Shown here piece by piece: positions 55,810 to 64,000 of a stretch of 64,000 bases of DNA. Source of the DNA: Ceratotherium simum simum (lineage: Eukaryota > Chordata > Mammalia > Perissodactyla > Rhinocerotidae). Under the pieces are notes generated by a model. The model was not told the DNA's origin and did no database searches. It saw nothing but the letters and a program-made list of their open reading frames with translations. The position numbers were made by a program, and so were the translations under genes. Where the stretch lies: assembly GCF_000283155.1 (NCBI RefSeq), contig NW_004454177.1:2721785-2785784 (forward strand), in the 5' to 3' direction. Each line of letters begins with the position of its first letter. Within the stretch, counting starts at the first letter, position 1.

Positions 55810-56675
55810 CTGAGTGGAGCCAGCGCCATGCCCTTGAGCTTGTCTGGTGCCTGCCTCGTTCTCAGCTGTGTGCCTGAATTTGTTTGAATTGTCTGTGAGG
55901 AAGTGAAATCCCCTCGGAGTATTTTGATGCACCAATAATTCAGATTTTTGTAGCTAGAAAGATTGTCTATGCAAAACTCTTAAGACGGGGTGGGAGTGTC
56001 TTGACATTTAAACCTGTTCTCTTTCCTTACTTGCCAGAAAGAACTTCTTAGGTCATCAGTTTTTGAGGTCCTACTTCCCACGAAGTGTAATTCACTAATT
56101 ATTTTCTCCAAAAAGGCCTAGTATTTTCAGACAAGTCATGTTTTATTAAGTTATTAAGAATACCACATGCTTAATAACTGACTTCAAAAATCTGTTTTCC
56201 TGTAAGATTCCCCTTGGCTTTGGTGGGTCTAAGACTATCTGGAGAAAGGCTGTATTTGGCCCATCAAGTTGTCCCTGTTACTAGATAAGTGAAGGTCGGG
56301 GTCAAGTTTAGCTCTTTTTAGCTTTCCTGGACTCCTCATGCTGGAGGACCCCCTACTGTTGGAGATCCTCTGGCGTCAGTAGCCATTGGGACACATCAGC
56401 GTGTCATTCTGCCCCCATGCCCTATTAGCCCTTCAGGACCATCCTGGTCAAAGCAGCTCAGGCTCCTCCCCCTGGCGCCCAACACAATCTTTCCTTTCAT
56501 TACTTTTCCCATCAGGTGTCCTATACTTCAGTCAAATAAATTACTCACTACTTCACACACTTGCAGATGGAATCCACAACCCCTGTAAACCCCATCTACC
56601 ATTCTCAACTTCCTAATTGATGTGCACAAAGGAAAATCCAGCCCACTGCTGCCGCTGCTGCTGCTGGTACCATGA
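55810..56675. other. Unassigned sequence
   Basis: Nothing is recognised. A 122-codon minus-strand frame at 56528-56896 overlaps a MIR and has no recognisable domain. Confidence 0.4.
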
Positions 56676-56679
56676 TCAG

Positions 56680-56820
56680 CTGACGTTTGTTTAGCACTTA
56701 CCGATAGTAACTCAATCTTCGTAACAATCTTCTGAGGTAGGTACATTATACTTACTTTAAAGACGAGGAAGCTGAGGCAGTCAGGTTCAAACTCCATGCT
56801 CTGAACCATCACATGCTGCT
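56680..56820 (-). repeat. MIR SINE
   Basis: 'gtttagcacttaccgatag', 'aactcaatcttcgtaacaat', 'cttctgaggtaggtacatta' and 'gacgaggaagctgaggcag' mark a reverse MIR core. Confidence 0.82.
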
Positions 56821-56829
56821 TTTCTAGTG

Positions 56830-57000
56830 AACAATCATTGCAGCAGAGTGGAAAGAAAGTGGCCTTTGAGGTTGGAAATGTCCTTGGCTTTGACACTTCT
56901 TACTTGAGTGGTCTTGAGCAGGCTGCTTGACTTGTTGAAGCATTAGTTTCATTATTTGTAAAAGAAGGGTAATTCCTACCTCATAGTAATGAGCACAGAA
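56830..57000 (+). repeat. MIR SINE
   Basis: 'gcagcagagtggaaagaaag', 'tggccttt', 'gaggttggaaatgtccttgg' and 'gtttcattatttgtaaaaga' with 'cctacctcatagtaatgagc' mark a forward MIR. Confidence 0.8.
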
Positions 57001-57004
57001 AAAG

Positions 57005-57795
57005 AAAACCCTAGGACTTCACATCCGTGTCTCTTGAGTCGGCCGTGGAGATTCCCAAATATCTGGTCTCTGCTTCTTTCTTCTTGACCCTTCCTTGGCA
57101 CTGTTAGCCTGAACATTCCTGGAAAACGAATGCTTCAAACCTCACAGGCCAAAGATCTGAAAGCTTCTGGAGGACCACTAAAGCCTTAGAACTGCAGCTA
57201 TTCCAAAGTCCCTGTGTTAATCCAGGTCCTCCAAGAGGCAGCGGCCAAGACGGATTAAACATGCAAAGACTTTGTTAAGGGAAATACCTGCGTGAGAGAA
57301 AATGGAGAGGGAGCTGAGAAGGACTGGAGAGCTGTTAGATCACGGTGCAATTCTGACCGGAGGTAGGAATGTTGGGGGAAGCATCCTAGACTTCCATGCA
57401 ATCTGAAGAAGGCTTGGCAAGGCTGTCAGGGAATCCTTGAGCCAGCATTGGCAATCAAGGACAGTCAGTGTCTCCCAGGAAGGGTCTGCCTTGTTATCAT
57501 TGGTCCACTCAGTCACTAGCTGGGAGCAGCTCCTGGGAGGCATGTCCTATTTGCCCAACTAGATTTTAGAATGCAGCAGTTGGGGCCCTGGTCAGTTACG
57601 CTCAGTGTCTCTCCTAGATCTGAGTGAGGAGGTAATAGAGAGAAAAAGGATGCATCTCCTTCTCTTCTTCAAGGTACAGTATAAGTTTACTACTTTTCTA
57701 GCAGCTGGAATGTTCCTTTAAAATAAGATTGTAGATTATTTGGTTTTATCTTCAGCTGTCCCATCTTTAACACTATAGCACTCTATATTCATAGT
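57005..57795. other. Unassigned sequence
   Basis: 'gaaatacctgcgtgagagaa', 'cagcagttggggccctggtc' and 'gggagcagctcctgggaggc' could be an old LTR-like repeat (a 'ttaatccaggtcctccaagag' start), but I cannot assign it. Confidence 0.35.
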
Positions 57796-57799
57796 CTCA

Positions 57800-57960
57800 G
57801 AGGATTCTAGAATCTTAGGGCTGGCGTCAGATATTAGAATTTCCTCTACATTGTCTCTGTGAAAGGGAGCCCATGGTAATTGCCAAGAGTCAGTTTAGTT
57901 TCCCTCTCTCTGGGGATGAAGAGATGGGGTCATTGAAGCCCTAGATAAGTGACCTTGGTT
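57800..57960 (-). repeat. MIR3-like SINE (weak)
   Basis: 'ggattctagaatcttagggc', 'tggcgtcagatattagaatt' and 'gggatgaagagatggggtca' resemble a MIR3-type unit. Confidence 0.45.
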
Positions 57961-58012
57961 CTGCCTTTGCCTGTGGGCTTCTGCTTCCTTCTTGATCACA
58001 TGCTGTTTGCAT

Positions 58013-58425
58013 CATTATCCACCAGCATGACCCAACCTAGCTGTGCATTAGAATTCTTTTTTTTTTTGGTGAGGAAGATTGGCCCTGAGCTAACATCTGT
58101 AGCTGCTCCTCCTCTTTTGCTGAGGAAGACTGGCCCTGGGCAAACATCCATGCCCATCTTCCTTTACTTTACATGCGGGATGCCTGGCCCAATAGGCAGT
58201 GTGCAGGTCCACGCCTGGGATCCGAACCCACGAACCCTGGGCCACCAAAGCCAAGCACGCAAACCCAACAACTAAGCCACCGGGTCACCTCCCGCTCCAA
58301 GGAGCTTTTTAATAATACACACCCATAGACCTATTTAATCAGTGTCTCTGAGGGTGGGACACAAAAATCTGCATTTTCAAAAAGTTCCCCAGATGATTCT
58401 CTCCGTCAGCCAGGTATGGAAACCA
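58013..58425 (+). repeat. MER5A-type MITE split by an ERE
   Basis: Left: 'cagcatgacccaacctagct' and 'gtgcattagaattc'. Right (58293 on): 'aaggagctttttaataatac', 'ctatttaatcagtgtctctg', 'agggtgggacacaaaaatct' and 'ccccagatgattctctcc'. The two parts are one element separated by the ERE at 58056-58292. Confidence 0.75.
58056..58292 (-). mobile_element. ERE SINE, reverse
   Basis: T run at 58057, 'tgaggaagattggccctgag', then 'cctctttt' and 'gctgaggaagactggcc', 'gggatccgaacccacgaac' and an eroded head 'ccgggtcacctcccgc'. Target duplication unclear. Confidence 0.92.
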
Positions 58426-58429
58426 TGAT

Positions 58430-59200
58430 GAGGTCCACAAAAACGTCTGTTAAGAAGGACTGTGCAGCTGGGAGAAAAGGATTTACCAGCTACACTTGGA
58501 TTCCAAACTATATTTTGTTCCTTGCTTGGGAACTGCCCTATATCTTAGCAGCCAACTACTTTATGCCCGACCATGGATCTTTCACGGCTCAGGCCCCTTT
58601 GTGTGTGCCATTGCCAGGCACACGGTTACGGAGCTGGATGGTTCCCTCTGCACAGATCCGACCTTTGGCACTCTCAGAGGAAGGCAGTCTAGGTGTCTCT
58701 CTTGCATGTTTTCAGAGGAACTTTCACTAAAGGTCTGTGTGTTCAGAAAGCTAGGTAGCTACTCTTAGTAGATGAGAGCCATCTTGGTCATGATGTCAGT
58801 AGAATGCAAAAACCAAAGAGACAGTAGAATCCAAAAGAAAAATGCATATTGAAGATGCACAGTCAGCTCTCCTTCCAACGTGTCCTCCTGTGGTTGTACG
58901 TCTGTGTGACATGTGCCCTGCAACACTGAGCTCAGCTCCCTGAGAGCTGGTGGCTTACTGCTAGTTATACAGAGCTGTTCTCTGGATCAGATGCCCAACC
59001 ATGCCCCTGAAGAGAATTCCCATGGGAAAGTGTGACGGGGTGTGACCAACTGTTCTGCCACCCTGTATGTTCAAGTTCCTGGCAATAGTGTCTGGAAAGT
59101 GCTCAGAAATGTCTATTGAACAAAGAATAGTTGTTCCTTGTTTTTGGCTATAGCCTCTGCTATAGCAATGCCAGTGTCAACTTGGTATTGCAAATAAAGG
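58430..59200. other. Unassigned sequence
   Basis: Nothing is recognised. Open frames at 58416-58768 lack recognisable domains. Confidence 0.4.
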
Positions 59201-59204
59201 AAAT

Positions 59205-59390
59205 AGTAATATTGAAAAATTTACTATTTGCCAGGCATGGTGCTCAGTGTCTTCCACGAATTATCTCACTTAATCCTCCCAATGATTCTATGAGGAAGGC
59301 ACTATTATTGCCACTTGATGGATGAGGAATCCCAAGTTGTAGAGGTGACGGACGAGCTCAATGTGAAAGCGAGTGAGTGGAAGAGGCTGT
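59205..59390 (-). repeat. MIR SINE
   Basis: 'tttgccaggcatggtgctca', 'ttatctcacttaatcctcc', 'caatgattctatgaggaagg' and 'gatggatgaggaatcccaag' then 'gaaagcgagtgagtggaag' are a reverse MIR. Confidence 0.88.
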
Positions 59391-59394
59391 TCTC

Positions 59395-60480
59395 AACCAT
59401 CAATGTCAGAGAGTTGCAAAGACTTTTCCTTATTTCCCTCCCTCCTTATGAAAGGCTGTTTTAGTCTGGATAGCCCCACTCTCTGTGAGTTTCTCCAGGG
59501 CTCTCTATTAGGAGCCCTCATTGCCAGGTCCCTTCATAATCCTTGTAGGTCTGGCTTGGAGCCCTCACTGGCATAACCCCCCTGGACTCAACCCTGTGCC
59601 TCCATCCACCTACCTTCCTCCACCTTCTAGTTCCTTTCCTTCCTTCTCAGCTTCTTTGGTGGCCCTGCCTTCTCCCTGCTTGGTGGTCTTGAGAAGGTGT
59701 TGGCCAAATGAGCTCGGTGGTGTCTGAAGCATGACCCACTTCACTGCTTTATTTTTCTCTCACACCCTGTGGGCCTCGTTTGTCTCCTGCGCCACAAGCA
59801 TCATCAGTTGGTGAGAGAGAAGAGAAAAAGGTCATCTACTCGTATGGCTTAACTCTTTTCGTTAATCCTCAATTCAGTGACCTTGTAAAGTTGGTTTCTT
59901 ATAATGCCTGCCTGTCCCAAGTATTTTCTTTACTTGTTTTTGCTGTAATATAAAACACTCTCTTCACCACCAACCCCCCCCCCCAACTTCGCACAAGTTC
60001 CCTTAAGATCTTCAGGGTCATTGAATCGTATAAAGGTATTGTTCATCTCAGAATTGACCCTCGCCACGGGAACTGGTTAGAGTTGCTTACAGGGCTGGTG
60101 CACTCGGATGCTGCCTGTCAGGGTGAGTCTCTTTTGGTATGCTTAAGGGCAGTCTCTGTCCCATTTCCCTCCTTTGAGAGGGTGTAGGCCCGGCCTGAAT
60201 GCCAGCTGCCTCTCTAGATCAATCCTGAGGTGTTGTCACCCAAAAAGGTAAAGAGAGCCAGCTCTCACGAAGGGTGGCACAGCCTGACCCCTTGGATTAA
60301 AATTGGGCTGATGAGGCTGAAGTCAGAGGTGGACGGCTCAGCTGTAGCTGTGCTTGTGGAAGGGCAATGCTACCCCAGGAGGAGTTAGTCCCTGTCAACA
60401 GGCTTTAGAGAACAGAGTTATGTGTCTGGCCAAGGGAAGATGAATACTGGGTGCTTCCAAGGTGGTGACATTCTGTTATT
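59395..60480. other. Unassigned sequence with poly-C tract
   Basis: A C homopolymer-like run lies at about 59976-59986. Nothing else is recognised. Confidence 0.4.
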
Positions 60481-60484
60481 GCTC

Positions 60485-60620
60485 TGCCTTTGACATGCGA
60501 CAGGTCAGTCACTCACTCATGTGGAAAATACTTAGTAGGTGTCTTTTCTAAGTGCCTGGGGACATCACCATGAAGGAGACAGGTGGGCCCTGGGCCTCAT
60601 GGAGCCAGGAATCAGCAGAC
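60485..60620 (-). mobile_element. L2 LINE 3' fragment, reverse
   Basis: 'caggtcagtcactcactcat', 'aatacttagtaggtgtcttt' and 'cctggggacatcaccatgaa' with 'ctgggcctcatggagccagg' match the reverse L2 3' end. Confidence 0.7.
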
Positions 60621-60624
60621 ACTG

Positions 60625-60905
60625 ACTGTCTGTGCCACCCTAACATCCTACTGAGAGTGATGTTGAATGATGAAAAGCCAAATAAGTGGCTTTTTCTAAA
60701 ACGTTTTGAGTATCTGGGGGATAAATTTTAATTTTGCTTCCTCAGTTATTCCCTCTAATGCCCTCCACGTTGGGACAGCACAATGACAAGATGAAAATGG
60801 AGATGGGAAAGGAGAAGATAAGCAGGTAAAGAGTAGGGCCGGCTTGTCCCAGAGGTGTTTAAATGGGATCACTGACATAACCTCCCTGAGCCATACCATC
60901 CTTAG
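60625..60905. other. Unassigned sequence
   Basis: Nothing is recognised. Confidence 0.4.
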
Positions 60906-60909
60906 GGTA

Positions 60910-61750
60910 CCCTCATTATTCATTCATTTGTTCAGTCATTTATCAAACATTTACCTACTGTATGCCAGGCACAGAGCTAAGTGCTGGGAGCTCAAAGTCA
61001 AATAAGACATAAGTCTTCACCCCAATAACCTTTAGTCCAGTAATTGAGACTGTCATGTTCAATAAGCAATTGCATATATAGAGGGACATACATTATGATA
61101 AAGGTGGGTACAGGATGCAGTAGGGCACAAAAGAGAGATTGACCAGTTCTACCTGAAGAAGTCAGCATCTCTTGAGCTGAATTTTGAAGGATGGGTATGA
61201 GTTCACTAGGCAGCCAAGGAGCACTGACGGGGGAAAAATGTGCAAAGAGCAAGTCATGGTAAAGAAATGACAAGTATATTTGTAAAGCTGGAGTGTAGGG
61301 CATGAAGTGATGACAGTGTTTAGGGGCATAACGAGGGCAAGAGAGGTAATGATTAGAAGTGAGAATGCAGGGACCGGCCGGGTGGCGCAGCGGTTAACTG
61401 CCCACGCTCTGCTTCAGCGGCCTGAGGGTTCGCAGATTCGGATTCCAGACGCGCACTAATGCACAGCTTGTCAAGCCATGCTGTGGCTGCGTCCTGTATA
61501 AAGTAGAGGAAAGTGGCCACAGATGTTAGCCCAGGGCCAACCTTCCTCAGCAAAAAGAAGAGGATTGGCATTGGATGTTAGCTCAGGGCTGATCTTCCTC
61601 ACAAAAAAAAAAAAAAAGAAGTGAGAATGGAGAAATAGTTAGCAATCAGACCATCGGAGACTAACACGCCGTGATAAGGAGTTTGGAATTAATCCTGTAG
61701 ATCATGTTGAATCATTGATATTTCTTAGATAAGAAAATAAGATACTCATG
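60910..61750 (-). mobile_element. L2 LINE, reverse, interrupted by an ERE
   Basis: 'ttattcattcatttgttcag', 'ctgtatgccaggcacagagc', 'tgaattttgaaggatgggta', 'gctggagtgtagggcatgaa' lie left of the ERE and 'ggagtttggaattaatcctg' right of it. Order and orientation agree. Confidence 0.88.
61368..61616 (+). mobile_element. ERE SINE, forward
   Basis: The 13-bp duplication agaagtgagaatg is perfect (61355-61367 and 61617-61629). Head 'gaccggccgggtggcgcag', B-box region 'gattcggattcc', 'cctgtataaagtagagg', an A tail. Confidence 0.96.
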
Positions 61751-61879
61751 TTTGTATGTTACAAATTTTTTATAAATCATAATATATTTTATAAAGTTCA
61801 CTCTGATAGCATCAAGGAGAACAGAAGGAAAGAAGTGGGGATCAGACTAGAAGCAGGGACACCATCTAGAAATGTATTT

Positions 61880-62350
61880 GTCAGCTCTCCAGTTGAAATT
61901 CACAAAAAGCCAATTCGAACTAGCTTAAGCTAAATATATACATAGATAGAGAGAGAGTCATATACTAGGATGTAAAGGCTTTGGGCACAGCTGGATACAG
62001 GAGTGCAGACAAGGTTGTCAGATCTCTCTCCATCTCTTGACTCTGCTAGTTTTCTCTTTTCTTTATGTGTTACTTTCTCTCATACTACAGACGGATTATG
62101 TCCACATGGCAGGAATGATGGTTGTTGGAAACTTCAAGACTATATCCTTATAGCTCTTGATTCAGAAGTAAAAGAGACCCTCTTTCTCCCAGAATCCTTG
62201 TATCAAATTTCATGGAAGCACTCTGATTGGCTCTGCATGGACTGTATCCTCCCTGTGGACAGGTGTATTGGGCACTATGGTTGTCCAGGTCATGGTGACG
62301 TTCCCACCCTTGTGAACTGGGTGAAAGACACTTTCCTAAAAGATAAGCTG
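61880..62350 (-). mobile_element. LTR-like repeat, family V copy, reverse
   Basis: 'cgaactagcttaagctaaat', 'gggcacagctggatacagga', 'tctctctccatctcttgac', 'ttgattcagaagtaaaagag', 'actctgattggctctgcatg' and 'tccaggtcatggtgacgttc' share order with the repeats at 13845 and 24395. It contains a 117-codon frame (62003-62356) without a recognisable domain, which I do not call a gene. Confidence 0.5.
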
Positions 62351-62486
62351 GTGTAATTACCAAAAGAAGAACGAGCTGAGAGTGTATAGGACAGATAAAA
62401 CTACATTTGCCACAATCAACTTCATTTAGGTAAAAACTAGTGAAGAATCGAGCTTGAGGAGGAAGGGATAGACTCAATGACTTTTT

Positions 62487-62730
62487 TTTTTTTTTTGAGG
62501 AAGACCAGCTCTGAGCTAACATCTATTGCCAATCCTCCTCCTTTTTTTCCCCAAAGCCCCAGTAGATAGTTGTATGTCATAGTTGCACATCCTTCTAGTT
62601 GCTGTATGTGGGACACCGCCTCAGCATGGCCAGACAAGTGGTGCGTCGGTGCGCACCTGGGATCCGAACCCGGGCCGCCAGTAGCAGAGTGCACGCACCC
62701 AACCGCTAAGCCACGGGGCCAGCCCCCAAA
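62487..62730 (-). mobile_element. ERE SINE (composite), reverse; left arm of an inverted pair
   Basis: The 15-bp duplication actcaatgacttttt is perfect (62472-62486 and 62731-62745). It has one gaggaagacc unit, 'ccccaaagccccagtagat', 'gcgcacctgggatccgaac' and the head 'cacggggccagccccc'. An oppositely oriented ERE begins 30 bp downstream. Confidence 0.96.
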
Positions 62731-62760
62731 ACTCAATGACTTTTTAAAAAACAACTTTTA

Positions 62761-63008
62761 GGGGCCAGCCCGGTGGCGCAAGTGGTTGAGTGCACGCGCT
62801 CCGCTGAGGCGGCCTGGGGTTCACCGGTTCAGATCCCGGGCGTGCACCAGCACAGCGCTTGTCAGGCCATGCTGTGGCGGCGTCCCATATAAACTGGAGG
62901 AAGATAGGCATGGATGTTGGCCCAGGGCCAGTCTTCCTCAGCAAAAAAAAAGAGGAGGATTGGCAGACGTTAGCACAGGGCTGATCTTCCTCACACACAC
63001 AAAAAAAG
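62761..63008 (+). mobile_element. ERE SINE, forward; right arm of an inverted pair
   Basis: The 15-bp duplication aaaaaacaactttta is perfect (62746-62760 and 63009-63023). Head 'ggggccagcccggtggcgc', 'ccggttcagatcccgggcg' (B box with one change), 'cccatataaactggagg' and a CA-containing A tail. Confidence 0.96.
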
Positions 63009-63024
63009 AAAAAACAACTTTTAA

Positions 63025-63955
63025 AGAGTTGGAATGAATGAGACGTGGTGACATAAAAGAAACGGGAGAGAGGAAACCTTCGATAAATGCTTGATGGATA
63101 ACTGAATGCACGACTGAAGGAGGTTCAGTTTCCTTATATTTGTATCATATGCTCTGTGTGGAGCAGTTAGTGCTCTGTGTGTAGGATGCTTGTGTATCTC
63201 ATGTACATTACAGTTTCTGTGCAAAGGCTACTCTTACTGGTCTCTAGAGCTGTGGGGACTTGTTGGTGCACTGAGGATACGAGGGCCCCTTGCAGTTCAG
63301 GCTGCCTGTCCCGGGAGGGCTTGTCCTGGAGTACATTGTTCAGAGGTGCTGGTTTCTGGAGAGCAGCTTTCTTGCCAGGCTGGTTGGCAAAGAACATGAG
63401 GATGGTGGCAGTCCCCTTGGGTTTGGGGAAAGGCTGGTTGTCAGGGCTACAGGAGGCTCCCAGCTGCTAAAACTCTCTCCACTGGCTTCATGGACTGAGA
63501 GAGAGGCAGTGGGGACTGCCAAGGACATGACATTTCTCATGCTAATTAGGAAGGGAGGCAGCAGCTGCAGCTCCACTGGTTTATGTTTTCATGCTGAACA
63601 TCATGCCTTATCTAAGGATAGGTAAGAGCTAAGACCTCTACTTTGGAATCATGCCCATAGTTCCTGCTCCCAAAGCTCTAGTGCCAATCTTCTCTGTCTT
63701 CCTGTGGACACAGAGTGCCCGACCTCAGCCTCTTCTCACAATGCCTCTAACGAGGTCACCATCCTCCCCTTCCTAGCCTATCCTTTTACCTAAAGTGAAC
63801 CAGAGCTGAGGCTGGGAGCACCCACGGGGATCAGGGAAAAAAATTATCCTCCTGCTCTTATTAGTTCATTAAACTCACCCTTGACACCAAACTCCTTGGA
63901 ACCTGTGAGCATCTTTTGGGCAGGAAGCACCTCCTAGTTGCAAGTGATCTTGATG
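63025..63955. other. Unassigned sequence
   Basis: Short open frames only. Nothing recognised as a repeat or exon. Confidence 0.4.
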
Positions 63956-63958
63956 CTC

Positions 63959-63980
63959 TTTGTGTGTGTGTGTGTGTGTG
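63959..63980. repeat. TG microsatellite
   Basis: An uninterrupted (tg) run of about 11 units near the right edge, followed by cacatgagtg. Confidence 0.95.
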
Positions 63981-64000
63981 CACATGAGTGCAGAAGTGTT

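Noticed and set aside
56528..56896. 122-codon minus-strand frame
   Set aside because: It overlaps two MIRs and non-repetitive DNA. No domain, no splice signals I can support.
62003..62356. 117-codon + strand frame
   Set aside because: It lies in an LTR-like repeat read on the wrong strand. The peptide has no recognisable domain.

Overview
This window is nuclear DNA of a placental mammal, most likely an equid (Equus-like). It holds about 22 copies of a tRNA-derived SINE with the signature of the equine ERE families. On the forward strand the signature is a ggccggcc-type head, a pol III B box (ggttcggatcc), a catataaagt motif, a gatgttagctcaggg motif and an A tail. Another perissodactyl (rhinoceros or tapir) is possible but fits less well. 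The background repeats (MIR, L2, L3/CR1-like, MER5, Tigger/MER2, MLT1, old L1) are general eutherian ones. Family names come from recognising consensus features, not from a database search.

I found no intact protein-coding gene, no convincing exon, no tRNA, rRNA or known ncRNA gene and no CRISPR array. The longest open frames (100-190 codons) fall in SINEs, L1 remnants, LTRs or non-repetitive DNA, with no recognisable domain outside L1. The window looks intergenic or deep intronic.

Layout. 1-5.5 kb: a solo LTR with a 5-bp target duplication (2228-3114), a reverse MLT1 LTR (3827-4220), another LTR-like copy (4405-4840) and MIRs. 5.6-7.7 kb: the 3' end of an old L1, into which a short reverse L1 3' fragment and a reverse ERE later inserted. 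8-13 kb: MIRs, a double ERE (10.0-10.3 kb) and a truncated ERE splitting a MIR with a perfect 15-bp duplication. 13.4-15.1 kb: a solo MLT1 LTR with a perfect 5-bp duplication, then an LTR nested in an older LTR-like repeat. 17.8-19.5 kb: L2s, one carrying a Tigger-type MITE. 21.4-25.2 kb: four EREs, one nested in another, and an L1 3' end. 26.7-32.7 kb: L2, then a 5.2-kb L1 remnant carrying a Tigger1-like element, an ERE and a MER2-like transposon that itself holds an ERE. 33-35.3 kb: an MLT1 LTR inside L2, then two further LTR-like copies. 35.4-48 kb: L3/CR1-like LINEs, EREs, a three-layer nest (40.5-41.7 kb), L2/MIR, MER5 and long unique stretches. 48.3-50.2 kb: the 5' half of an old reverse L1. 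51-64 kb: many EREs, MIRs, L2s and MER5 copies, an oppositely oriented ERE pair (62.49-63.01 kb) and a terminal TG microsatellite.

There are no gene interactions to describe. The main content is a stratified record of transposition: old MIR/L2/L3, MaLR LTRs and DNA transposons, then lineage-specific L1 and ERE. Target-site duplications at many junctions allow relative dating. I did not find a convincing new biological system. The most checkable leads are the inverted ERE pairs, the ERE doublet, a three-copy LTR family with promoter and polyA signals, a CRE palindrome followed by a splice-donor match near 9.6 kb, and a TAAT-rich patch near 3.36 kb.
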